A stretch of DNA of 5,352 bases. It comes from an uncultured Thermoleophilia bacterium (GTDB taxonomy: Bacteria; Actinomycetota; Thermoleophilia; Gaiellales; F1-60-MAGs149). The stretch covers positions 1-5,352 of the forward strand of contig CADCWC010000297.1 of assembly GCA_902806305.1 (NCBI GenBank), written 5' to 3'. Below the pieces are notes generated by a model. It was not told where the DNA came from. It worked only from the letters and a program-made list of their open reading frames with translations, and ran no database searches. Positions 1-5,352 of the stretch are shown one piece after another. The first letter of the stretch is position 1, and every line of letters starts with the position of its first letter. The position numbers and the translations under genes were made by a program.

Positions 1-559
1 GGCGCTCGTCGTCGTCGCGCGTCGACGGACCGGCGACGCGGCCGCCGCACCGCGGATGGCGGCCGTCGTGGCGGCGCTGCTCGTGCTGCCGAGTGCCGTC
101 GTGGCCGCCCCCCGGCTGGCAGCCGCCACCGCCGACCCGGTCGAGGCCCGGGCCGAGGCCGATCCACCCGTGGCGGTGCGGACGCTCCCGCGGCGCCTCG
201 TCGAGGCCCTGCGCGGGCTCCCCGAGCGCTCGGTCGTGGCGGCGAACACGAACGTCGCCTACCTCGTGCCCGCCGTCTCGACGAACGTCGTCTACGCGGC
301 ACCGCCGATCCACGTGGCGAACTCGCCCCGGAACGACCCCTACGGGCGCGAGCGGGAGAACCGACGGCTGCTCGCGCCCGGCACGTCCCCGGAGGAGCGG
401 CTGCGGATCCTCGGCGCGCACGGCATCCGGTACCTGGTGCTGGAGGGGCCCGAACGTCCTCGTTTCGCTCCGCTCCTCGAACGTGGCGCGCTGCGTGTCG
501 TCGCCGACGACCGTCCCTACCGCCTGCTCGAGGTGACCTCGCCGGAGGCCGCGTCCTGA
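1..559 (+). CDS. C-terminal part of a polytopic membrane protein, probably a GT-C-type glycosyltransferase (5' end outside window)
   Basis: The frame is open from base 2 to the TGA at 557-559, so this is the tail of a gene that starts before the window; the ATG at 56 is unlikely to be the true start because the frame stays open and hydrophobic before it. The visible part has a hydrophobic stretch (about bases 56-110, Ala/Val/Leu-rich) that looks like the last membrane helix. A soluble domain of about 145 residues follows, probably extracytoplasmic. It contains LPERSVVAANTN, an Asn-Ser-Pro-Arg-Asn stretch near base 330, and near its end HGIRYLVLEG. A terminal 'G-(I/V)-R-Y-(L/V)-V' strand after the last helix is common in large GT-C-fold lipid-linked sugar transferases and related actinobacterial membrane proteins. 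The catalytic loops would lie upstream, so the enzyme class is an inference. It converges with the next gene with a 2-nt gap. Confidence 0.6.
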   Translation, partial: ALVVVARRRTGDAAAAPRMAAVVAALLVLPSAVVAAPRLAAATADPVEARAEADPPVAVRTLPRRLVEALRGLPERSVVAANTNVAYLVPAVSTNVVYAAPPIHVANSPRNDPYGRERENRRLLAPGTSPEERLRILGAHGIRYLVLEGPERPRFAPLLERGALRVVADDRPYRLLEVTSPEAAS

Positions 560-565
560 GCTCAG
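556..565. repeat. 10-bp perfect palindrome holding both convergent stop codons
   Basis: CTGAGCTCAG is a perfect palindrome. Its left half carries the TGA of the plus-strand gene (557-559) and its right half the TGA of the minus-strand gene (562-564, TCA on the plus strand). Two bases separate the stops. With no loop it cannot form a normal hairpin, so it is not itself a terminator. No T-tract follows on either strand, and each transcript must run into the opposite gene before ending. Confidence 0.7.
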
Positions 566-795
566 CGGGGGCCGTGCGCCGGCGGCTCGTCGCCCGGCGG
601 TGCCCGGCGTGTCCGCCGTTCCGCGGTCAGGCGCGTGAGCAGCGCCGAGGCTCCGGGGATGATCGCCAGGAGCGAGGCCTCGTCGTAGGAGCCGGGCCAC
701 GCCACGAGGTAGTGGGTCAACGCCATCGCGCCCAGCCCGAAGAAGTACCCGAGCCCGAACGACGCGGCCAGCTCGAAGATGCGATCCACGCCCAC
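562..795 (-). CDS. Small membrane protein of unknown function (77 aa)
   Basis: The family is not recognised. The frame starts with GTG at 795-793, with a second GTG two codons later (789-787) as an alternative. An SD-like GGAG (plus positions 808-811) lies 12 nt before the first GTG, a longer gap than usual. Third codon positions are almost all G or C, as in the neighbouring genes, which argues for a real gene. Residues about 6-32 are hydrophobic and aromatic (FGLGYFFGLGAMALTHYLVAW) and form a convincing membrane helix. Residues about 40-56 (ASLLAIIPGASALL) may be a second, shorter one, with an acidic Tyr-Asp-Glu turn between. The tail from residue 58 is rich in Arg and Pro and probably cytoplasmic. 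The gene follows the GGDEF/HD-GYP sensor by 43 nt in the same direction, so co-transcription is likely and a role with the sensor is possible but unproven. Confidence 0.7.
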   Translation of the reverse strand: MGVDRIFELAASFGLGYFFGLGAMALTHYLVAWPGSYDEASLLAIIPGASALLTRLTAERRTRRAPPGDEPPAHGPR

Positions 796-815
796 AGTCT
801 GCCGGCGCTCCGCCC

Positions 816-837
816 CGTCGACGGCCGCGGGTCGACG
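816..837 (-). other. Hairpin-forming inverted repeat between sensor gene and small membrane gene
   Basis: CGTCGAC (816-822) and GTCGACG (831-837) are perfect reverse complements, giving a 7-bp stem with an 8-nt GC-only loop. In the minus-strand transcript it starts two bases after the sensor stop codon and lies just before the SD-like GGGCGGAG (808-815) of the small gene. There is no U-tract, so a classical terminator is not supported. It could be a weak terminator, an RNA stability element, or chance in GC-rich DNA. Confidence 0.4.
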
Positions 838-838
838 C

Positions 839-3625
839 TCAGGACCGCAGCGCCGCGACCGTCCGCTCGATCAGCACCCGGGCCCGGACGACGTCGAGAT
901 CTTCGAGCCCCTGGAGGTCCGCCAGTCGCTCCAGGGCGTCGACGGCCTCGGGCGCGAACTGACGCCCGCGCTCCCGACGGCACTCCTCGAGCGCGTCGCG
1001 GTACGACCGGGACCGGCGATAGGAGCGGTCGGCCGTCATCGCGTCCCAGGCGTCGGCCAGCGCCAGCAGGCGTGCGCCCGGCGGGATCTCGTCGGCGGCC
1101 AGCCGGTCGGGGTAGCCGCGCCCGTCGTGGCGCTCGTGGTGGTGCCGCACCCAGCCGACCTGCTCGGGCGAGAGGGTGTCGGACAGGATCTCGGCGCCGA
1201 GCGCCGGGTGGCGCATGACCTGCTCGAACTCCCGTGCGGTCAGACGCGAGTCCTTGCCGAGCACCGCGTCCGGCACGCCGATCTTGCCGACGTCGTGCAC
1301 GAGACCGACCTCCCGGAGCAGCGCGACCTGCTCGGCGGACCAGCCGCACGCCTCGGCCAGTCGCCCGGCGAGCTCCGCGACCCGCCCCGAGTGGGCGCGG
1401 GTCGAGGGGTCCTTCGCGTCGATGGCGCTGGCCAGCGCGCTGATGGTGCCGAGCTTGTGCGAGCGCTCGATCCGCGCCGTCCGGCCCTCGGCCGACTCCA
1501 GCTGGACGACCTCGGGGGCGTAGCGGACGACCGTGTCGCGGCCGTTCGCCTTCGCCCAGTAGAGGGCCGTGTCGGCCAGGCGGAAGAGCTCGCCGGGCGA
1601 CGCGCCCTGGTCGAGGTCGCAGACGCCGGCGGAGAGGGTCAGCCTGCCGACGCCCGCGAACGGCTGTCCGGACATCGCGGCGCGCGCCCGGTCGGCGGCC
1701 ACGACGGCGCCGTGCCCGTCGGTGTCGGGCATGATCCAGGCGAACTCCTCGCCGCCGACGCGGGCCAGGAGATCGCCGCGGCGGGCGAGGGCGCCGAGTC
1801 GCCGGGCCGTCTCCGCCAGCACCGCGTCCCCGGTCGGGTGGCCGTGCGTGTCGTTGACGTTCTTGAACAGGTCGACGTCGACCACGACGAGGCTCAGCGC
1901 ATGGCCGCCGCGACGGGCCCGCTCGACCTCGATCTCGAGCCGCTCGTGGAAGGCCGCCTTGTTCGGCAGCCCGGTGAGCGCGTCGGTGGTGGCGCGGGCG
2001 GCGAGCTCGGCGCGCGTGTCGGCGTTGACGATCCCCATCGCGATCAGCTCGGCGAAGCGGCCGAGCCGGATCTCGGCGCCCTCCGGCAGGCAGGTCTGGT
2101 CCACGTCGGCGACCGCGAGCGCGCCCCAGAGCCGTCCCGCCACCCGGACCGGCGCGGCTGCACCGCTCCGGACGTCGAGCGCTCCGACCGCGTCGCGCCG
2201 CATCGGGGTGCCCTCGGCGCGGACCTGGTCCACGGCGCCGTCGACGCCGAGCAGGAGCATGGTCGCCGACGCCGGCGCGTCGAGCAGCCCGAACGTGCCC
2301 ACGGGCTCCGTCCGCTCGCCGTCGAACCGCACGACGAGGCCGAGCTCCGCGCCGAGCACGTGCGCACACTCCTCGGCGACCAGGGCGAACACGGCGTCCG
2401 GCTCGGCGCCCGCGGCCACCGCGGTGGCCACCCGCAGGACGGCCGCCTGCTCGGCGGCGAACTCGCGGGCGCGGCGCTCACTCGCCCGCAGGACGATCTG
2501 CTCGTGGACCCGCTGGGTCATGTCCTTGACCGTCGTGACGTACCCGCTCAGGCGGCCCTCGGCGTCCGCGAGGGCCGCGGCCGTCAGGATGACCGCCATC
2601 TCGGTCCCGTCGGCGCGCTGCAGCCGCAGGTCGAACTCCCCGCCGCCGTCGCCCAGGATCCGCTCCATGACCCGCTTCCGGGTCGCGTCCGCGCCGTCGG
2701 GCCAGAACGAGACGCCCGCCAGGACCTGCTCGCGGCTGTAGCCGGTCATCTGACAGAACCGGTCGTTCACCTCGAGGCGCGCCCCGGTCGGCGACAGCAC
2801 GATGATCCCGTCCTGCATCGCCGTGACCAGCGCGGCGGCGTAGTCGCGCTGGCGGCGGAGCGCCCGAGCGCTCGCGCCGAGGCGCCGGAGGACGACGACG
2901 GCGACGATGAGGCCGATCAGGCAGACGACGGCCACGAGGGACAGCAGCACCCGCTCGGCCCGCGTGCTGCGCAGCTGGGCCGCCGTCCGACCGGCGTCGA
3001 ACGCGGCGTCCTGGCGGGCCACGAACGCGTCCACCGCCTCCCGGGTGGCGTCGCGGAGCGGCTCGACGCGCCGCGCGAGCATCTGCTGGGCGGCGGCCCG
3101 GCGGCCGCGTTCCATGTCCGAGAGCACGGCCGCGAAGGCGACGTTCAGGCGGTTCTGGTCGCGCTCGATCCCGTCGAGCAGCGCGCCGTCCGCCGGCGAG
3201 ACGCCTCGGCGGCGCACGGCGCGCAGCTCGGTCGGGAAGTCGAACGCCGCCTCGGCGAAGGGCTGGAGGAACGACGCCTGGCCCGACAGCACGTAGCCCC
3301 GAACGCCCGCCACCTGCCGCTCGAGGGCGACGCGCATCTCGAGCGCGTCCTTGGTCCGCCGGGCGCTGCCCTCGGACACGTCCTCGTAGGCGGACGCCGC
3401 CTTGCGCATCTCGGTGACGCCGACGGCACCGACGAGCGCCGTCAGGAACACGACGATGGCGAAGCCGATCGCCACGTACGGTCGTCCACGGGGGCGCGAA
3501 CGTCGAGCGGCAGGCACGGCCGTCCCGGCCGGGGGAGCGACGTCCGCAGCGCGACGCCCGGCGGCGTGCGGTTCGGCGGCGAGGGGTCGAGGGCCCATGC
3601 TCGTCCATCGGCAGCGGGACCGCAT
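839..3625 (-). CDS. Membrane sensor with CHASE3-PAS-GAF-GGDEF-HD-GYP domains (dual c-di-GMP cyclase/phosphodiesterase)
   Basis: Predicted to make c-di-GMP from two GTP and also to hydrolyse it, in response to external and internal signals. Order over 928 residues: basic leader 1-50; membrane helix about 51-71; extracytoplasmic CHASE3 about 72-220 with the hallmark VRGYVLSGQASFLQPF (108-123); second helix about 226-247; PAS about 257-372 (NDRFCQMTGYS); GAF about 393-535; GGDEF about 544-703; HD-GYP about 720-925. The GGDEF domain has DALTGLPNK (548-556), metal-binding D583, GGEEF (624-628) and an inhibitory I-site RRGD (615-618). The HD-GYP domain has H745, HD (777-778) followed by KIGVPD, H806, HHERHDGRGYP (829-839) and D858. 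All expected ligands of both catalytic domains appear present. No HAMP domain follows the second helix. It lies 65 nt after argD. The start is uncertain: ATG 3625, ATG 3598 or GTG 3475. Domain calls are firm; which activity dominates cannot be read from sequence. Confidence 0.93.
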   Translation of the reverse strand: MRSRCRWTSMGPRPLAAEPHAAGRRAADVAPPAGTAVPAARRSRPRGRPYVAIGFAIVVFLTALVGAVGVTEMRKAASAYEDVSEGSARRTKDALEMRVALERQVAGVRGYVLSGQASFLQPFAEAAFDFPTELRAVRRRGVSPADGALLDGIERDQNRLNVAFAAVLSDMERGRRAAAQQMLARRVEPLRDATREAVDAFVARQDAAFDAGRTAAQLRSTRAERVLLSLVAVVCLIGLIVAVVVLRRLGASARALRRQRDYAAALVTAMQDGIIVLSPTGARLEVNDRFCQMTGYSREQVLAGVSFWPDGADATRKRVMERILGDGGGEFDLRLQRADGTEMAVILTAAALADAEGRLSGYVTTVKDMTQRVHEQIVLRASERRAREFAAEQAAVLRVATAVAAGAEPDAVFALVAEECAHVLGAELGLVVRFDGERTEPVGTFGLLDAPASATMLLLGVDGAVDQVRAEGTPMRRDAVGALDVRSGAAAPVRVAGRLWGALAVADVDQTCLPEGAEIRLGRFAELIAMGIVNADTRAELAARATTDALTGLPNKAAFHERLEIEVERARRGGHALSLVVVDVDLFKNVNDTHGHPTGDAVLAETARRLGALARRGDLLARVGGEEFAWIMPDTDGHGAVVAADRARAAMSGQPFAGVGRLTLSAGVCDLDQGASPGELFRLADTALYWAKANGRDTVVRYAPEVVQLESAEGRTARIERSHKLGTISALASAIDAKDPSTRAHSGRVAELAGRLAEACGWSAEQVALLREVGLVHDVGKIGVPDAVLGKDSRLTAREFEQVMRHPALGAEILSDTLSPEQVGWVRHHHERHDGRGYPDRLAADEIPPGARLLALADAWDAMTADRSYRRSRSYRDALEECRRERGRQFAPEAVDALERLADLQGLEDLDVVRARVLIERTVAALRS

Positions 3626-3632
3626 CCCTCAA

Positions 3633-3664
3633 GCGGGGGATTCGCCCGCCACCCGCCGTGGCGG
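3633..3664 (-). promoter_or_regulatory. Two overlapping, mutually exclusive hairpins in the argD-sensor gap
   Basis: In the 65-nt gap (3626-3690), CCGCCAC (3646-3652) pairs perfectly with GTGGCGG (3658-3664) across a 5-nt loop. A second stem, GCGGG (3633-3637) with CCCGC (3645-3649), shares bases 3646-3649 with the first, so both cannot form at once. On the minus-strand transcript the stronger stem comes first and the weaker one ends 7 nt before the ATG at 3625. There is no U-tract after either stem. No TANNNT-like -10 element is visible in the gap. A weak terminator, attenuator-like switch or chance GC pairing are all possible. Confidence 0.35.
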
Positions 3665-3690
3665 TCGCATGGGACCGTCGGGCGCGTCGA

Positions 3691-4905
3691 TCAGCCGCGG
3701 TGGGAACCACCGGCCGACGCCTCCAGGACGGCGGCGAGCGCCTCCACCGCACGGTCGGCGTCGTCGTGCGTCAGGCAGAGCGGCGGGCAGAGGCGCAGCG
3801 CCGTCGGGGTGACGGCGTTGACGAGCACGCGACGCTCCTCGAGCAGCCGGGCGGCGACCGTCGCCGCATCGCCGTCGCGCAGCTCGACGGCGAGGAGCAG
3901 GCCGTGACCGCGGACCTCGGCCACGCCCGGCACGACGCGCAGCGCGTCCGCGAGGTGGCGCCCGACGGTGTCGGCGTTCTCGACGAGGCCTTCCGCGTGG
4001 ATGGCGTCGAGGACGGCGAGGGCCGCTGCGGCGAGCGGCGGGCTGCCGCCGAACGTCGTGCCGTGGTCGCCGGGCGCGAAGCCGTCCTCGACGGCGCGTG
4101 TGACGAGCGCGCCGATCGGCAGGCCCGAGCCGAGTCCCTTGGCCAACGCCATCGCGTCCGGCGTGACGCCCGACCGCTGCCAGGCGAACCAGGCGCCGCA
4201 GCGTCCGACGCCCGTCTGGACCTCGTCCAGGAGCAGCAGCGCGTCGTGGTCGTCCGCGAGCGCACGGGCGGCCGCGAGGTACGCGGGATCGAGCGGCCAG
4301 ACGCCGCCCTCGCCCTGCACCGGCTCGAGCAGGATGCCGGCCGTCTGCGGGCCGACGGCCGCCGTCAGCGCCTCCAGATCGTTCGGCGGCACGTGCCGGA
4401 AGCCCGCAGGCAGCGGCTCGAACGGCTCCTTCTTGGCGCGGGCCCACGTGGCCGCGAGCGCCCCGAGCGTGCGGCCGTGGAACGCGCCCTCGAGGCAGAC
4501 GATCTCGTGCCGCCCCGGTCCGCCGCGGGCCCGCCCGCGGCGCCGGGCGAGCTTGATCGCGGCCTCGACGGCCTCCGCCCCGGAGTTGCACAGGTAGGTG
4601 CCGCCCGTGAGCCCGCTGAGCTCCGCCAGCCGCTCGGCCAGGCGGACGGCGGGCTCGGTCCAGAAGAGGTTCGACACGTGCCCGAGCACGGCGGCCTGCT
4701 GCGCCAGCGCCTCGATCGGTGCCGGGTGCCCGTGCCCGAGGGAGACCACGGCGATCCCGGCCACGAGGTCGAGGTACTCGCGGCCCGCCTCGTCGTACAG
4801 GTGGGTGCCCACGCCACGGACGAACGTCGCGGCACGCGGTGGGTACGTCGGCAGCAACGCCGCCGCGCCGCGCTCCGCCGTGCTCGAACGCACCTCCGTG
4901 CTCAC
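3691..4905 (-). CDS. argD: Acetylornithine aminotransferase (PLP-dependent, class III)
   Basis: Transfers the amino group between glutamate and N-acetylglutamate 5-semialdehyde to give N-acetylornithine, the fourth step of arginine synthesis, in the cytoplasm; ArgD enzymes sometimes also serve as DapC in lysine synthesis. The 404 residues match the family's usual length of about 400. Visible signatures: YDEAGREYLDLVAGIAVVSLGHGHP (37-61, interrupted here only by normal variation), YLCNSGAEAVEAAIKLAR (104-121) for phosphate binding, FHGRTLGAL (142-150), LLEPVQGEGG (192-201), LLLDEVQTGVGR (224-235) with D227 for the PLP pyridine nitrogen, Schiff-base lysine K256 in ALAKGLGSGLPIGA, HGTTFGG (281-287), and R371 in LRLCPP for the substrate carboxylate. 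The GTG start (4905-4903) overlaps the argB TGA as GTGA and lacks its own SD, so it is probably translated by coupling. Context with argB makes ArgD preferable to GABA or ornithine aminotransferases. Confidence 0.95.
   Translation of the reverse strand: MSTEVRSSTAERGAAALLPTYPPRAATFVRGVGTHLYDEAGREYLDLVAGIAVVSLGHGHPAPIEALAQQAAVLGHVSNLFWTEPAVRLAERLAELSGLTGGTYLCNSGAEAVEAAIKLARRRGRARGGPGRHEIVCLEGAFHGRTLGALAATWARAKKEPFEPLPAGFRHVPPNDLEALTAAVGPQTAGILLEPVQGEGGVWPLDPAYLAAARALADDHDALLLLDEVQTGVGRCGAWFAWQRSGVTPDAMALAKGLGSGLPIGALVTRAVEDGFAPGDHGTTFGGSPPLAAAALAVLDAIHAEGLVENADTVGRHLADALRVVPGVAEVRGHGLLLAVELRDGDAATVAARLLEERRVLVNAVTPTALRLCPPLCLTHDDADRAVEALAAVLEASAGGSHRG
4902..4905 (-). other. GTGA overlap of argB stop and argD start
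   Basis: On the minus strand the argD GTG and the argB TGA share bases in a 4-nt GTGA. The 15 bases before the GTG contain no purine-rich SD sequence, so the ribosome ending argB probably restarts on argD. The only SD-like run nearby (GGAGGTG) lies inside argD codons 4-5 and has no start codon at a useful distance after it. Confidence 0.85.
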
Positions 4906-5352
4906 GCGGTCACGGTCGTGCCCGTGCCGATCCGGACGCGACCGACCCCGGCCTCGACGGCCTGCACGGAGGCGGCCAGCTTCGGACCCATGCCGCCGCT
5001 CACCGCGGGCGGCGCCGTCGCGCGGATCTCGGGGATCACCGCGCCGGACGCGTCGAGGACGCCCTCCACGTCGGACAGGAACACGAGCTCCTCGGCGCCG
5101 AGCGCGGCGGCCACGGCGGCCGCCACGTCGTCGGCGTTGACGTTCAGGAACCGGCCGCCCTCGTCGAGCGCGAGCGGGGCGAGCAGCGGGACGCGGCCCG
5201 CCGCCCAGGCCCGCTCGATCGGCCCGACGTCGACCGACGCGACGCGGCCGACGAGGCCGAGCTCGTCGAGGCGTCGACCGCGCACGACCTCGCCGCGGCG
5301 GAGCGGCGCCGGGTCGGCGCCCAGCTCGGCGAGTCGGTCCACGAGGTCGTCC
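4902..5352 (-). CDS. argB: Acetylglutamate kinase, C-terminal part (5' end outside window)
   Basis: Phosphorylates N-acetylglutamate with ATP, the second and often feedback-controlled step of arginine synthesis. The frame stays open to the right edge (GTG at 5342 is probably an internal Val), so only the last 149 or so codons are present. Visible signatures of the amino-acid kinase fold: LDELGLVGRVASVDVGPIE, then VPLLAPLALDEGGR, the substrate-site NVNADDVAAAVAAAL (5100-5144 region), the nucleotide-site FLSDVEGVLD, and SGGMGPKLAASVQAVEAGV (GGM at 4989-4997) with the ATP-contacting Lys. The N-terminal glycine-rich loop and catalytic Lys lie outside. The C-terminus is short: after VGRVRI it goes straight to GTGTTVTA, where typical ArgB has a further 15-20 residues (a His-x-Leu-Leu-x-Glu-Leu-Phe-Thr segment) before GxGT. 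Related kinases such as LysZ were considered, but the overlap with argD favours ArgB. Confidence 0.88.
   Translation of the reverse strand, partial: DDLVDRLAELGADPAPLRRGEVVRGRRLDELGLVGRVASVDVGPIERAWAAGRVPLLAPLALDEGGRFLNVNADDVAAAVAAALGAEELVFLSDVEGVLDASGAVIPEIRATAPPAVSGGMGPKLAASVQAVEAGVGRVRIGTGTTVTA

Noticed and set aside
578..598. Imperfect GC hairpin (GCCGGCG with CGCCCGGC) after the plus-strand gene as its terminator
   Set aside because: One-base bulge, no T-tract, and it lies inside the coding sequence of the small minus-strand gene; chance pairing is as likely.
717..2369. Long minus-strand open frame in another phase inside the sensor gene
   Set aside because: The translation is mostly Arg, Ala and Gly, typical of a shifted frame in GC-rich DNA, and no domain is present.
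3626..3690. c-di-GMP riboswitch or promoter upstream of the sensor
   Set aside because: The gap is only 65 nt, too short for a full riboswitch aptamer, and no -10/-35-like pair can be seen.
2478..3752. Minus-strand open frame starting inside the end of argD and covering the sensor's N-terminal half
   Set aside because: Arg/Pro/Ala-rich frame shadow; the overlapping real frame has membrane helices, CHASE3 and PAS signatures.
779..3907. Very long plus-strand open frame (1042 codons) antisense to the sensor gene
   Set aside because: It mirrors the codon bias of the minus-strand gene; its product is repetitive in Arg, Gly, Asp, Val and His with no recognisable domain, while the minus frame has a full set of conserved domains.
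4598..5140. Plus-strand open frame over argB-argD
   Set aside because: Ser/Arg/Pro-rich shadow of two well-identified minus-strand enzymes.

Overview
The window is very GC-rich (roughly three quarters G+C), with strong G/C bias at third codon positions, few and short gaps, GTG starts and almost no SD-like sequence. This points to a high-GC actinobacterium. The large multidomain c-di-GMP protein beside an arginine cluster would fit a Thermoleophilia/Solirubrobacterales-type soil organism, but that lineage is an inference and not proven by the sequence.

Layout: positions 1-559 (+) hold the C-terminal end of a large membrane protein, probably a GT-C-type glycosyltransferase. Everything else lies on the minus strand and reads from right to left: argB (N-acetylglutamate kinase, cut by the right edge), argD (acetylornithine aminotransferase, overlapping argB by 4 nt as GTGA), a 65-nt gap with two competing hairpins, a 928-codon membrane sensor (TM, CHASE3, TM, PAS, GAF, GGDEF, HD-GYP), a 43-nt gap with another hairpin, and a 77-codon membrane protein of unknown function. 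That last gene converges on the glycosyltransferase-like gene; the two TGA stops sit inside one 10-bp palindrome.

argB and argD catalyse the second and fourth steps of ornithine/arginine synthesis and are translationally coupled. The sensor has apparently intact motifs both for making c-di-GMP (GGEEF plus an RxxD inhibitory site) and for degrading it (HD plus GYP). It lies downstream of argD in the same direction with no recognisable promoter, so read-through from the arginine genes is possible. The small membrane protein may be co-transcribed with the sensor. No mobile element, CRISPR array, tRNA or rRNA was seen. The most unusual points are the dual-activity sensor with its small membrane neighbour, a shortened ArgB C-terminus, and an uncertain start for the sensor.
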